Source: Chelonoidis abingdonii | Lineage: Eukaryota; Chordata; Testudines; Testudinidae | Assembly (NCBI RefSeq): GCF_003597395.2 | Contig: NC_133773.1 | Span: 63,512,600-63,576,599, forward strand | Reading direction: 5' to 3' | DNA length: 64,000 nt | Shown here: one piece after another, positions 1 to 13,656 of the stretch | How the letters are laid out: the number at the start of each line of letters is the position of its first letter | How positions within the stretch are numbered: position 1 is the first letter of the stretch | The notes under the pieces: generated by a model | The model's input: the letters and a program-made list of their open reading frames with translations, nothing else | Database searches by the model: none | Told to the model about the DNA's origin: nothing | Position numbers and translations under genes: made by a program

Positions 1-1489
1 CAGGCAGGCACTCAGATACTGCAGTGATGAGGACAGTACACAAACCTCTCAAACAAACTGAATAATTTTAAAACCACAAAAGGCAGCAGCACACATCTAT
101 AAGACTGGTGAAGAGAGCAAAGGTGGAAGATAAATTTAAAAGAACACTGATATTTCATTCTGCTGAGGGCAGATCTCCTTGTAATGGCAAAAAAACAGCA
201 GAAAGGACAAAGTGTGCTAAACTGACAGTGAACCATTCCTAGCTGTGTAGGTCTCAGCATCTCATCCATAACTTTTCTGTCTGTATGGGGCTGTTTGCAA
301 ACAATGGATTGGTGGCATTCAGAATGAAATGAATGAGTTATTTTGTCATTGTCCCCATTTAAAAATACTGTATCCAATTTGGGTGTTTACACAACTAATT
401 TTGATCAAACTCATTGCTTGATAGGATAATGATCTTGCACAAACTTTGGATAGCATGCTGTAGTGCAAATAATTCTCTATTATGGGATTTCTTACACCTT
501 CCTCTGAACTATCTGGTATATGTCACTGTTAGAGACAGGGTTCCAAAACAGATGGATGTCTGATTCTGATCAAACATGGCAGTTCTTATATTCCTAAATT
601 CCTTCTAGAGTATATTTTGGCTTTATTTAACACCTGTCACATGAGATCATCATAAACCCTTCTGACAGGTATGAATTTCAAAGAAAAGTAGTATAAAAAT
701 CATGCTAGCCACTGAAAAAGCATCAGATTTAATGGACTTTTTAAAATTATTATTTGAGTGGTATTTTCTCCTCTAGCTTTTCTCATTGCTGCTATTTGTT
801 CACTTATTAAATTGTATAGGTCAAATTCACTCTGTTAAAATCATCTCATGCCCAAACACAGTGAGGGTTCATAAGCAAACTGATGCATTCCCTAATCACT
901 ACAACGGACCCAGAGATAATCAACAATGCAAACAGACAGCAAATTAATATATCTCAGCATAAACATGGTAAAGGATACAAGATGAGACATGCTTGCTACA
1001 GAAGCCACACCCCAATCTATTAAAGATAGAGACTTTCATTAAAAAACAGTATTTATATGGGGCCAGGCCTTCCTTTAAAAGAGCGTCACTGACTTTAACC
1101 CATGAGTCCTATTTTCTCCTTTTGGTAACTACCCCCAAAAAAGCCACACCTTCGGAATACAGCTCTACTTGGGGTGGAGCAGAGAACATGAGCCTTCCAG
1201 AATGACACTATATGGTGACCGACTAATATCAGTAATTTATTCCTGTAAATTGCACCAAGATACCATGGAGATTAATGAGCTAAATATGTGTTCAGATAGC
1301 TAGCTAGAGAGATTCTGGGAGATGATGAGGCACAACGTGCCATACAATTAAGCTCAGCTTAGGCACATCAGCATCTGTAAAGGATGGAACTGTAAACACA
1401 GCTGCAGTACATCTAGGCTTGAGGGCAGCCTCTGGAAAGGTAGCAATACATCATTTTTGTTAAACGTAGTCTCCTTTTGTGGATACTCA
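1..1489. other. No recognisable gene or repeat
   Basis: AT-rich, CpG-poor sequence. Reading frames here are short and resemble no family I know. It may be host intergenic or intronic DNA. Confidence 0.5.
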
Positions 1490-1733
1490 GGCCAAGTCTA
1501 CACTAGACCTGGAGAGTGTGAATTTTTGATGACATTTCAATACCAGCAGAAGTCCTGAGGTAGACACAGTACTAATAGCATATACATTTTTTTGGTGGTA
1601 TAGGCTATTTCATTTGCCAAGCCCAATATAAGTTATACTGACAAAAGCACATTTTACTAATACAAGCTGCATCTACACTAGGAAGATTTGCCAGTGCACC
1701 TATACTGGCAAACTTTTAAGTGTAGCCTAGGCC
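1490..1733. mobile_element. Harbinger-type MITE, decayed
   Basis: The ends are GGCCAAGTCTACACT on the left and AGTGTAGCCTAGGCC on the right, an imperfect inverted pair of the CTACACT type shared with the Harbinger elements at 5173 and 8359. There is no coding capacity, and the length of about 244 bp fits a non-autonomous element. The flanking triplets (TCA and TAA) are not identical, so a TTA-type target duplication is only plausible after mutation. A second internal CTACACT motif near 1674 could mean two elements are nested or that the element is compound. Confidence 0.55.
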
Positions 1734-2578
1734 TAAAACTGTGTAAGACACATTCTTTCCATGGCTTGCATGAAGTACAAATGTGGGGAAAAACTGGTCT
1801 TCTATTTTCATCATTTTATATAATATACATTACATTAATATTTAAAGTATTTAATGTTTAACATGTAATCTTTAAAACTGATTTGAGTTACAGTAAAAAT
1901 ATTAAAAATTGGCAAAAACCTATAACAATTTAGCAAACCCTCCTATTACTGGTATGACAGTTTATTAGCTAACTGGTTAAGTACTACAGTTTTAAAAATA
2001 ATTTTAGTTACGCGACAGTAATTGTGTTCAAGAGACTTACCCTCCTGCCCCATGCAGCTAGTGCTTATCCTGTGAAATCAGCAACACACACTAGCTCTGG
2101 ATGTACTCTGCTTCTTTTCAGAGCAGCCTCAAATTGTACAATCATGCACATCTCTCCCAAATTAACATGTGGAATCCTGCCCTGGCCAGTACGAATCCTG
2201 AAGTTGTGGACGCACTGATCAGCTTCCAAATTGCCCTGTCAGTGACAGCCGTGACAAGATCTGGCTGTTAATTAAGGTACTGAGTTCAGGTCCCACTTAG
2301 TTAACGTCTAGGCCAGAGCCTCTGTACTAATATTGTAGTTCAAATGTGTGCAACTTTGTGATAATGTTTTCAGACAACAGGAATAACATATAGAAAGAGT
2401 ATCACATTATATTGTCATTATCTATATAGATCTCACAGAAATCTTGATATAAAGATATTATCCTACTTTGTGTCTCTATAAGGTGGGATATTTTTTAATA
2501 TTGCATCTGATCCAGGGGGGAAAAACCAAAAACACAAAACAAAAATATCCAGCATTTCTCAGTTGAAGGACCACCACC

Positions 2579-2614
2579 AATAAATAAATAAATACATAAA
2601 TAAAAAATAAAAAT
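2579..2614. repeat. (AAAT)n microsatellite
   Basis: Degenerate tandem TAAA units directly visible. Confidence 0.85.
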
Positions 2615-2982
2615 CAATGATGCAATACAATTAATTTGCCAATCCAGAATATAGGGCCCAATTGAATGAGAGATGTCTTTCCATTGTCTTCTGTGTGTAT
2701 TGGATCAGACCCAGAGTTTCCAGACAGAATTGTCAGATATTAAACTGGTTAAGAGATCCTACACTTGATCTTCTTAATTCTCACATGTATACTTGCCTCA
2801 CTGATCATTCTGCTCAGTCTGCAGGTGCCATTCATTTGACTCAGCAGATGAGTTAAAATTTATAAGAATTCTATGCTGGAGCACTAGAGATAGTAGAATT
2901 CTTAAAAAATTCAATTCGCCACTGACTATAAGAATAGAAAAGGTAGAAATGAACAGATGGTACACTATGTACGTCTACCAAA

Positions 2983-3007
2983 ACACACACATACACACAC
3001 ACACACA
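2983..3007. repeat. (CA)n microsatellite
   Basis: Short CA dinucleotide run with one AT interruption. Confidence 0.85.
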
Positions 3008-4650
3008 AAATCAAAACAAAACTGGCCAATGGAATTTAAAAAAAGATTTATTTTTAGGGACAATTTTTTGATCTACTGCATTTCTACATGCAGCACCTGG
3101 TAAAGAGGTGGGTTTTTTGGGGGATGAGGAAGCATTCAATATAGTTATATGCTTGATATTAGCTGATATCATACAATTAACTTCCAGCACCTTGGGGTAA
3201 ATTTTCATTACAGAACACACAGATTTAGCTACCTGGTTATTTATGTGCCAGCAATGTAAGACGTGGGTGCTGGAAAGAGTTATTTGAAGTACACTAGGGT
3301 ACTACATTAGCAAATCATCATTTGAGACCACATACCATACATATTCCCTTAGAGAAGATTTTTGACTAACTACACACAGTGTACATCACTGTACAGGTAT
3401 ACACTGTACAAGTACAGACGTTGATTAAGACTGTCCTAGTTTAAAGAAAATGTATTACTTACTTGGAGCCTTTGGGAAAAATATATTAAATCTAATTGGA
3501 GGGTCACACACTTTGTTGCTTTTCTAGGCTGACAGACAACCAGAGAAATGCTTTTGAGTTCAGTACCAAAACCTACGTATTTGTGTGAATAAAGAATGGG
3601 CAGCAGACACCAAGAGCCATTTGTGATTTATTACAGTTAATTAAGGAGATGAAATTTGAACTCCTTTTGTGTGTGTTGAACAAAATCTTCAAGTTTTAAG
3701 GCCTTTACATAGAATACTATTTATTGAAAACTGAAGGTCTACTGTTGGGCTTTTTATCTAATGGGGATTTTTATTATGATCATCATGTTCCAACAGGATA
3801 ATGACACCATTCCTTGATTTGGAGCCGGATCTCATGACATGCTGAGCACATTAAATTCCTATTGCAGTAACAGGATTTAAAGGCATTCAACATCTTCCTG
3901 AAGTGGGACTTTAATAAGGGAAAAACATAAGGGCTAAAACCTGTTCTTATAGAATGTAATGGACAAGCTGCCATTATCTCCAATGTTAGCAGGATTGAGC
4001 CCATAGTGATTTGTTAAAGTAGAAGATTTAGGAAGGAAAAAATGCAAAAATGACACAAATCTGAAGCATGAAAAAATTGGACTACAGCTGATAAAAATGT
4101 GGAATTTCTATCCCATAGGAAATTAATATTTTAACATTTGTTTTCATCCCAAATCTGGATTAAGAGTTGAAATATCAAAACTTTTCATGGAAGAAGTTCT
4201 GAAAGATGGATATTCAGAAATGTATGTTTCTTTTCAACATTTGATTGAAAACAAAAGATGGACATTCCCAACTGAAAATATTTCAGTTCATTAATGTGGA
4301 TCTGTCCTATAACATCAATCTCTGAATTTTCCTCAACTGCCGCATTCCAGAAGGCATTATGGTAGCTCAGCCATAAGGCGACACACTGGTGCGTCATGGG
4401 AGATGTAGTCCAACTGGGGCGCAGATCCCAGAAAAAAAAATGTGGTCAGAAGGAACCTGGAACTACAACTCCATTGTGGAATCATAGCCGATCAGAATGA
4501 CACAGAGGTTAATGTTTACTGGACCCGAAACTAAATATATCTGCTAGTGGATCTGATCTGGCAAGTTTCCTCTCACGTGTAATCTTTGATTCAACTTCTT
4601 ATAAATCCAGTCCAGCAAGGCATTTGTGTAAGAACATATTACTTTAAGCA

Positions 4651-4720
4651 TGTTAGAGACAAAGTGGGTGAGGTAATACCTTTTATTGGATCAACTAATG
4701 TTGGTGAGAGAGACAAAGAC
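4651..4720 (-). mobile_element. Penelope-like element 3'-end fragment
   Basis: Read on the minus strand this contains CTCACCAACATTAG, then TCCAATAAAAGG and ACCTCACCCACTTTGTC. The same order of words occurs on the plus strand at about 48608-48665, downstream of a Penelope-like reverse-transcriptase fragment. It is therefore a short, detached 3' end of that family. No coding part is attached. Confidence 0.6.
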
Positions 4721-4904
4721 ATTTCCTGTAAGGCTTATTCAGGCAAAACTCCTACTGTGATATGGTCAAGCCCTCACAGAGGGCCATACTACCCCTTCCC
4801 ACCAATGCCACACCAGTGTAGTAAATGCTTATGATTTTATAGCAAGCTTCACAATATTTTGTGTTTGCCTTAAAGCCCCAGCGCCTGGAGTCAGGTGATT
4901 ATGC

Positions 4905-4924
4905 TTTTTTTTTTTTTTTTTTTT
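4905..4924. repeat. Poly-T tract
   Basis: Twenty consecutive T followed by six A. No retroposon body is recognisable beside it. Confidence 0.85.
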
Positions 4925-5172
4925 AAAAAAGGAAATTTATTGCACTTTTGATTGTGGGAACAAGCTTGAAAACATGACCACTAAGCTTTCAAACAGCAGA
5001 GAGCAAGGCAAACAGACCATATATATATTTAAAAAATAATTTCAGGATATTTAAGCCAATTTCATGATTTTGGGGGATCTGACTCATGATGGTTGAGTGC
5101 TTGGACTTGGCAGTATTGAAACCCCCAGAGGGATGGGCCAGAAAGCAAGCTTAAACTTTCTAGAGTCCCTTA

Positions 5173-5463
5173 GGACTTGTCTACACTATGCAGCTTTTAG
5201 CAACAAGGCTGTGTCGACACAGCCTTGTCACTAAAAGTCAGTATGTATAAATGGTCTTTTTTGGTACTTTGTCGGCACTTTTGCCGACAAAATATTTCCA
5301 GCCCCACGAGCGGCATTAGCTCTGTCAGCAGGAGAGCCCTCCTGCCAACAAAGCCATGTTCACACCGCCACTTGCGTTGGCAAAACTTTTGTCTCGTGGC
5401 GGGGCTTTTTTAAGTACCTATGAAAGAAAAGTTTTGTTGATAACTTCACAGTGTAGACAAGCC
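5173..5463. mobile_element. Harbinger-type MITE with TTA target duplication
   Basis: The element begins GGACTTGTCTACACT and ends AGTGTAGACAAGCC, giving inverted termini. It is bounded by TTA at 5170-5172 and TTA at 5464-5466, the three-base duplication expected of PIF/Harbinger transposition. It is 291 bp long and non-coding. Internally it has GTCGGCA and GCCGACA words that form a secondary hairpin near 5270-5290. It would have been moved in trans by a Harbinger transposase such as the one encoded by the element at 8359. Confidence 0.88.
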
Positions 5464-8109
5464 TTAAGAGTTTCTCTCCTCAAGTGGGAGGGGCTTGTGG
5501 TCACATGGAGGAAGCCAGGGTGCAGCCTCTAAATCCTATTGAGCGTAATGATTCACATGTAAATCCCAAGGATCACAATGCCTCCATATGTAAGTCTGTA
5601 GGTAATATATATATGGACAGTTGGATTTTTTAAAATCTGGCCTTCCCTTGCATGCTTGCAGTTTATGGCTGTCATTGTCTTGCAATTAGGTAATTAAACA
5701 TCTAAGTGGTATTAAAGGAGGGGGGAAAATTGCACCCAACAATTGCAGGCACAAAAATGAAGCGAGGTTTGAAAAGTCTGCCCTGCAGTATTTAAGATGC
5801 CTGAAATACACTGTGCTCACCTATGTTATGCTATCATTTGTTTCCTCCCCTGATGTCCTAATGAACAGATTACCATGACAACTTTTTTTTTTCAGCACAG
5901 TGTTGACAAAGCAATGCTAAATTACTCTCTAATAGCAGTGTCTAGTTATGCCTCATTTTTGCTAAGTAGGCTTATATGACTTGAAAGTTAACCTGTAAGT
6001 CAAGCAGATGTGAAATGCTTAATTGAAGTATTTTTCTTTTTCCATCTTTTAAAACACAGCTCTACTCTATGACAAGAAACAAATTTTAAACACCTCCATG
6101 ATTCTGACTTTTCACAGAATAAGTTATTCTAATATTCTTTACAAGTAAAAAACATCTACAGAAATATAATATCCCATATTTTTTCATTATGAAATAAGAG
6201 AAAGAATAATTATTGCACAGAAAGCGCCATGGATTTAAGATAGAGTACAAATCTTCTAGAGTAAAATGTGTTCAATTCTCCACTGTCTGAGATCTTATCT
6301 AGAATTAGATGTCCCACCTCCTTTCATTTCACTTATTGACAAGACACAATCCTGCATTCAGTGCAGTCATTTTATTATTGTGTTGCTCTTATCGTGAAAA
6401 ATTAGCTCATCTGAAATTATTCTTAGTGAGCCTTAACAGAGGCCATATTTTATTAAATGAGAGAGAAGATAGGAACACTCCCTTCCCGGAACACTTTAAA
6501 TTATTTCTAATTAAATTAAGTGCCACTTGAATCTATATTTATCATTAATAGGTGTGATATTAAAGCTTGTTCTATATGTAAGCATGGAGATCAAAAATTC
6601 ATTGGGGAGTCTAGGTGTTCTCTCAGCACTTTCCTGTCAATAACACTTGAAAGACTTGTAAAATATACTAAGGGAATAGGGATTGTGTTAATGAACTCTC
6701 CGGAGGGTTCACTAAAAGGCCAAGATTTACTGCATGCTAAAGCCCCTTTTTCCTATTTAAAGCCAATTCTTTCTTATTGCATTCCAGAGATGAGGACTTT
6801 GCATCTTTTCCTTCTCATTTTATTCCACTCTTGTGATAGTGGATCCAAGGCTAAGAGGTGGTAAGAATTCTCAATTTCAGTGGCAGTTCAGGGAGCAGAA
6901 GACCTCATGGGAGATATTCAGAACCATGCAGGGCTTATTGTTTGCAGCATGGGCATCAAAAGCAGTGACTCAGTGATGTCAGCTTATCCATAGACTCCTG
7001 CAATATTGGTCTACTCCCACTTCCATTTTATAATGTGGAAATGCGATCAAATTAAAACTTCACAATATTTGTCCTTATTGCCCAGACATGTACTCCAAAA
7101 AAACAGATGAACTGACATTAAAAGCCATTGCTAATGCTCAGCTGTGTCTAACGAGCAAGCCGGGTCAGTTTTTAAAGTGCTCTATGTGGTAGCAAACATA
7201 AGTTTCTCATTTAGAGAATGTTACATTAATGAAGAGCTTGGAAACAGAGGAGCCTAAAATGCAGTCACAATGCAGTTTATGAAAATATTGACGGGGTATT
7301 GCATTAGTAGAGGGAATGGGGAATAAGTGAATATTCTAGAACCTCTTGACCCTTTTTTTTAATTTAAAATATTTTAGGGGATAAAACTGTAAATCCTGTG
7401 TTAATAGGGACGTGAGGCCATAGCCTAATGAAAAAGAAGCATTATGGCTGAAAAAGGAGCATTATTTTGCCTCTTGCTGACCCCATCACAATGCCTACAA
7501 AATTGCACAAGCAGAATACTCATATCAATAGAAGGATCTGTGCATAGGAGGTTGCATAGGGAGGTAAGGGTTGCCTGAGAGCCTGGAGAGAGGAAAATAA
7601 CTTCTCCCACCCATGTGAATAGATCCCCCCAATCTCCAACCAGCCCATTCATTTTCACTTTCAGTGAACTCAGCAGCAATAGAACCTGGGACCCTTCAAC
7701 TCCAAAGCACCATTTGAACTAAAATAGCAACTTCATTTATCTGGTAAGAGCAGCATGCTTGTATCTGTGTGGGTCATCCATAAGAGGGAGACAATCATAC
7801 ACTTAACATAACATTTTACTATACGCAGTTTAGGACCATTATTCACTTGTTTAAATCAATATTGGTGGAATAAATAAATCACAGTGTGTGTGTGTGATGT
7901 ATCAAATTAATGAATATGCTCCATCAACAGACCCCAACTAGTCTATGGCAGCAATTAGCTGACAGACACTATTCTCGGAGCAAGAGGAAAAACAGCACAG
8001 AGGTCAACTTGTTCTGAAGATATTAAAAGGGACTGTCAGTAAATGACTGAGGTTTCATTTGTTTGTTTTTAACAAACTAAAATACAGGTGTTTTTAAATA
8101 GAGAGTTAC
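5464..8109. other. No recognisable gene
   Basis: Unassigned sequence. A stretch near 7675-7725 reads on the minus strand like a tRNA-derived SINE (a CCCAGGTTCTATTGC word resembling a pol III B box), but it is too short to assign firmly. A GT microsatellite lies at about 7883-7898. Confidence 0.45.
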
Positions 8110-8358
8110 TGCAACTTTGACTTAAAATAATTCCAAGTCTCCTCCACATTCAGATCCTTGAGTTCTTTAGTTCAGTCTATTTCCCTAATTCCTTTAATTT
8201 TTTTTTTAAGAACCTTAGTTGCAGGCCTATCCTTCCATTTAGTATAAATTGAATTAACTCATACTAACTCAAATCAAGATTGTCCTCTACAGCCAGTTTT
8301 TCTATAAGGTCCTCTCTGCTGACCAATACTGCGTCTAAAATGGCATCGCCTCTTCTTA
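8110..8358 (-). mobile_element. CR1/L2-type LINE, fragment downstream of the Harbinger insertion
   Basis: This is the continuation of the minus-strand LINE at 13763-14760. Its minus-strand translation, starting at the Harbinger boundary, gives GDAILDAVLVSREDL and then LIEKLAVEDNLDLS, the region just after the endonuclease domain of CR1/L2-group ORF2. The reading frame joins exactly to that of the other half once the Harbinger element and one TTA are removed. The right-hand (minus-strand 3') limit is approximate; the reverse-transcriptase half is missing here. Confidence 0.75.
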
Positions 8359-8728
8359 GGGTACGTCTACACTATGGGATTATTCCGATTTTATATAAAC
8401 CGGTTTTGTAAAACAGAATTGTATAAAGTCGAGTGCACGCGGCCACACTAGGCACATTAATTTGGCGGTGTGCGTCCATGGTCCGAGGCTAGCGTCGATT
8501 TCTGGAGTGTTGCACTGTGGGTAGCTGTCCCGTAGCTATCCCATAGTTCCTGCAGTCTTCCCCTCCCCCTTGGAATTCTGGGTTGAAATCCCAGTGCCTG
8601 ATGGGGCAAGAATCATTGTCGCGAGTGATTCTGGGTACAGCCTCACCCCTCCCTCCCTGAAAGCAGCAGACAACCGTTTCGCACCTTTTTTCCTGGGTGA
8701 ACTGTGCAGACGCGATAGCACAGCAAGC

Positions 8729-10252
8729 ATGGACCCTGCTCAGACCAATACCGCAATCATGGACATTGTAAACACCTCGCCCATTCTCGTGCAGTCTATG
8801 CTGAACTGGGACCTGCAAAGCCAAGCGAGGAGGAGGCGGCGGCTACGGCGGCGCGGCGACGAGAGTGATGAGGACATGGACACAGAATTCTCTCAAACCG
8901 CGGACCCCTGCGCTTTGGAGATCCTGCTGGTAATGGGACAGGTTCTAGCTATTGAATGCCGATTTTGGACCCGGGAAACAAACACAGACTGGTGGGACCA
9001 TATAGATTTGCAAGTGGTGGGACAATTCGAAGTGGAACGTGAACTTATGCATGCGTAAGGCACTTTCATGGAACGTTTGTCGACCTTGCCTTCCACTGCC
9101 CTTGAAATCGCCATAATTAAAAACAGAGGCAATGACAAGAACCTCCACAAAGTGAAGAACTACGAGTGGTCAAGTCATATAACGCAGCCTGAGCTTGTCA
9201 TCGCAATAGCACGCTACCGTAGCTCCGCGGAACCAACATTGGAGAGTGGGAAAAATCTACCGTGGGCTGCGTGATGAAAGTAGCAAAGCAATCATTAACT
9301 GGCTGCTCCGAAGTTGTGACTCCGGAAATGTCAGTCATAGTGAACGGTTTGCTGCACTGGATCCCTAACTGTGGATGGGGCGAGATGACGGGTACCTATC
9401 TTGGCAGCGACAACAGGCCGCATAATAAAACTGCAAGGGGTACTTTTCCATGCTGCAAGCACTGCCAGTTTTATTTCTTATTCACACTCAAGCTGATAAA
9501 TCAACCCTAGAACAAAACTTTTAGTGCTAGAGAAAAACAGACGAACAGAGGGACATTATACGCCAACATTTTCCCCTACCTGGATGCTGTGGGATGTGTT
9601 GCTGAGGAGGTTTCAAAGAAATAACTAAATCTAAACACTTGGAGCTGGCATTCTCTGTCGACTTTAATCTCTTGTTTAGAAAGAGCTGCCAGCAGGGTGA
9701 TTTCAATTACCCCAAACTCGCACGTAATCCTATGTGGGCCGAATGTTCGATGCCTGTTGTTAAAGCTGACCGGACAACCCGCCTACCTGATCCTGGATCA
9801 TGAAGCTAACTCAAACCCTGGTCCATTGCTCTAGAGGAAACCATAGTCCGTGGTCTAGCAAGCAAGCCAATCCAAGGGTCCTTCGTTCAACTGTTCAATA
9901 GGCTGAAGCCAAGTGCCAAGGAGCTCGGTGTCACCTGTGTAATTATGCATATATGTCCAATATCTAAAGGACGCAGCTTGGCGGATTAACTGTCCGCCTC
10001 AAGAACTCCAAGCCAAACACCAATGCCCCTTTGTTATTGCTGCCTTGCTATGTGTCCTAGCTTTCAACTTACATGAATGAAGAATGTAAGAGGGGGAACC
10101 TTTATTGGCACGAAGCGTGTGAAGCTGAGGCATACCTCAGCTGGCCACTGATTACGGCCAGCCAGACACCAGGGGCGATTGAGCAGCACCAGGAAGTGGT
10201 GTGACCAGAGAAGCTTTGAAAACGAGTTTCATCATGGGCCAGGGTATGGTGT
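8729..10252 (+). pseudogene. HARBI1-like Harbinger transposase, frameshifted
   Basis: The family encodes a DDE nuclease that cuts and pastes the element. The start ATG at 8729 opens an N-terminal segment of about 110 residues beginning MDPAQTNTAIMDIV, with a basic run ARRRRRLRRRGDESDEDMD and the family word CRFWTRETNTDWWD. After about 9058 homology continues only in pieces and in changing frames: GTFMERL near 9060, PNCGWG near 9370, KGYFS and LQAL near 9435-9465, PFVIAALLCVL-like codons near 10025-10060, and a C-terminal YGQPDTRG-like segment near 10150. No continuous catalytic domain can be read. The start was chosen because MDPAQ is the typical N-terminus of this turtle family; an in-frame upstream ATG at 8570 lies in the 5' untranslated region. 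Recognition of the family is firm, exact end approximate. Confidence 0.8.
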
Positions 10253-12689
10253 AACTGTTTGTTTGTTTCCCCTTGATGAATCCATCCCCTTGACTGACTC
10301 ATTCCCTGTAAGCAACTCACCCTCCCCTTCGATTACAGTTTCCTTAAGGAAATAAGTCACTATCGTTAAAAATCATGTTATTCTTTAAATTAAACTACTT
10401 ATCATTTCACTCTCATCACAGACCAAAAGAAGCACAGAAATGGAAAGATAATAACTGACAGTATCCAGTGTGGCGCATAATTCGAAAAAGACTTGAGTAG
10501 GTGAGTTGCATAGACGCTCGAGGGGTTGCCTAATATCTAGAGAATTTTGAGGTTGCATACGCACAGCCTATATATGGTTGGGGTCAAATCCCATGAAGGC
10601 CTGATTGTGTTGATGGAGAAGGTAAGAGTGCAACTAGAAAACATACACCCCAAACGACGATGTTTCTTTTACAAAGTGCGGGGACTTGGAAAGTGGCTAC
10701 AAGACGGAATACACATGGTGAGTGGTGAGGGTGTTAACACCAGTTTGGGAATAGACTCAGTGGACAATGCGTGGCACCACCCTCTTATCGCCTTTGAGCA
10801 CTCACCTGAAAACCCCAAACCAAATTTCGAACGGATGAGAGAGGAGGTTTGAGGATACGACGGCAAGCACACCAGCATTTAGCATCACATTCACCAGCGC
10901 ACTATCACATTCCTGCCTACACCTTGTGAGCAATCTTTTCCATGGGAGCCCTCTAATTGCAACAAAATTATGTTAAGAGTTCACCACAATCTCAAAAGAT
11001 TAACTCCTTTCCTAAGTGTAGAGACTTCCCTTTAAGCATCGTTTACTGCTATCTTGATCCCACACTCAAAACCGGATATCCCCCAACAATTATTCTACGT
11101 GGCTCTAACAGGAAGGTAATGAAGCAAACTTGTCATGCAGTTCAACCCTTAACCAATAATTATACAACATGATGAACGAGAAAACTTTCTCTCGGCGCAC
11201 TTATATTCATTCTATTCTCCGCCTTAATAAAACAGATCAGCTTCGGAATAGGTGTAGAAGACAACTTGAAAAAATTGTGCCAGTGCATGAGGGAGGGAAA
11301 AAAGAGAGAGAAGTATTTAAAGATACATTTTAGCCAACAATGGTTATACCCTTTTCACTCACATCTATTTGTGGGCATGGTTCTGCCTTTGCGGGTGAAC
11401 AACCAATCAAACACGTACATAGTACATACGTGATTTCAACAACAATAGGTCGCTATTTGCGCATTCTAATATGATACAATACTTAAGGCTCTGGGTGGTT
11501 AACAGATCTCATACTGATCGCAGGCCCAGCCACACAACTGAATTCAGCTACTTTGACACGTTGGCCGGAAATGATATGGGGAACTGTATAGGTCTTATAT
11601 TACAAAAACACTGTGTAGTAGCAGATTTAGATTAAATTCAAGAAAACTACTTCCAAAACTGTAAGAAAGTGGACCAGAACACCATCTGGCTTTAGTTTGC
11701 CCGGCTTAGCTGCAGTCAGAATCTCAATAGGCCCAGCCATACCACTCATCCCCTCTTCCTCCAGCACCTCAAAGCTATTCCCGTCTCAGACTGATTCATG
11801 CTGGAGCCTTTGCCTGTTAATCTTAGCACAGTCCACAGAAGGGCCACCACACAGATGGCTGGAACGCCATGACCATCCCTCTTTGTCTTGCAAAATTCGT
11901 GTGGATCGATTGCTTTACGGTTTAAGCACGCATCCCCACCGGAGGCTGGTACATCATGGAGATCAACTGCTATCCACAACAGATCTCTGCCCGCCGCCAC
12001 CATCTCATGATCAGTGCGCAGCCGGAGACGCGAAAAAAGCTCACGTTTAGCACATTCTAGCCACCCTGGCCCACCCGCTTTTTGTGAGCTACGTGGCCAT
12101 CACAGATGTTTTTAAGCAAACCAGGCACACGCCCAAATAGCAATGGCCATACCCTTGTACCTTTATTAAAATTTCCTGAATCAGCCAGGTTCCATGAAAA
12201 TATCACTCTACTAGTGATAACACAGGTGAATAAAAACGGATGTTTCTTGACTAATGCTACCATTCCATCCTAAGGACATACGCACTCTATGCTCCTAAGG
12301 CATGCATGATACCGCGATTACTTGCTAACATGCATGGCGTGGTAAGTGTTCCTACCAGGTGGCACCGATATAGAGGGTGACTGACCCTTGCCTCACTAAG
12401 AAAACCAGTTTGTGCAAAGCTTTTGGAGTGGGACCGGTCAGAGAGGGCCACTTCATGTGAGAGAATTGGCTACCCTGGAAGGATATTCCGCTCCACCCCA
12501 GACTATTACGCAAACTTACTTTTTTTAATAACTGTAGGGCCGCGATGCCAATACCCAAAGTCCTCCGGGCAAACTATTAATCATTAAAAATGTGCTCTTT
12601 TAAACATTTTTATATACAAAAGGTCACTCACCGAAGTCTACTTCCAAATGGCTTCTTGTCTGGGCTAATGAGCTTTGGGAGGGCTGGAG

Positions 12690-13360
12690 GAGAGGTAATT
12701 CCGTCTGGTGACGGAAGCTCCGTGCTGGGGGCTATCTGGAGTCTGTGTGCTCACGCAAGCTCATCCTCCTCTTCTTCCTTCACTTTATCTTCCCATCCAC
12801 AAGATCCTCTCACCATCGTGGCTAAGATACCACCCACTCGGACAAGCGGACAGGGTGGGGTACTGGTGGCGCACTTCCCCTAGAAATTGCATGCTCAGTC
12901 TCAGTCTTGAGGAGAGACAGTTTGCATCGTTTTTCAGCCCTTGTCCCGGACTTCCGTGTTCTTCTTGGTTCTTGGTTCTTAGGTTCTTTCTGCTTCCAGT
13001 TTCAAGATGTCTCCACATTAAACTTTCAACTTTCTGAGCTACTGCACCGAGTCACCTGGAGAAGTCTGCGGGTCCAGCCTTTGCTTCCTCCCTCCCTTAG
13101 CCTTTGCGAAATTTATTCAAATATTTTTTCATCTTAAGTATGCTTTTTTTTGTGAACGATTACGTCGCTGGTCATAAGGTTTGCCACAGAATCTGCTCAT
13201 ATTCCTACGTTTATTGGGAGTCAATCAGTATTATCCCACAGTTAACTACATACGCCGGGTCGGTCCATGCGGTTACGTATCAATTACTTTTTGAAAGATT
13301 TCAGAGTACTGGCATATGTTACGTTCTCTGTGCGATGAGCTCTTGCGTGTGTTCACTCTC
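12690..13360 (-). pseudogene. Probable Myb/SANT-like companion gene of the Harbinger element, broken
   Basis: Harbinger elements need a second, Myb/SANT-type DNA-binding protein that brings the transposase to the nucleus and termini. This interval occupies the place of that gene, near the right end and convergent with the transposase. On the minus strand it has an acidic/serine-rich coding-like stretch opposite TCATCCTCCTCTTCTTCC near 12761 and the segment opposite AATTTATTCAAATATTTT near 13110, which matches my memory of the family. No long frame survives. The assignment rests on position and recalled similarity, so it is tentative. Confidence 0.35.
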
Positions 13361-13656
13361 TGTGCCTGAGTCAGAGCTCCACCTCGCTGTCAAAACGGAA
13401 ATGAAACATTCAAAACGTTCGCGGGGCTTTTTCCCTGTAACCTGGCCAATCTAAATCCGAGTTCCATCTTATTGCTCCGGTACAACGACGCGAGCTCACC
13501 AAATGGTGCACCTGTGTGGAAACCACGGCCGGTCAGTACAATCCCGATACGCCCCGTGCGATTTAGCTTGGCCACACTAACCCTAATCCGATATGGTAAT
13601 ACCGATTTTAGTGCTACTCCTCTCGTTGGGGAGGAGTACAGAAACCAATTTAAAAA

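Larger units (their letters stand above)
1734..4650. other. No recognisable gene; simple repeats only
   Basis: Nothing coding is supported. The stretch contains an AAAT-rich microsatellite and a CA microsatellite (listed separately), a cluster of GTACA palindromic words near 3375-3415, and a weak hairpin at about 4390-4475 (GGAGATGTAGTCC opposite GAACTACAACTCC) that may be an ancient repeat relic. Confidence 0.45.

Noticed and set aside
8729..10252. Domesticated host HARBI1 gene
   Set aside because: Transposon termini and TTA duplications surround it and its frame is broken.
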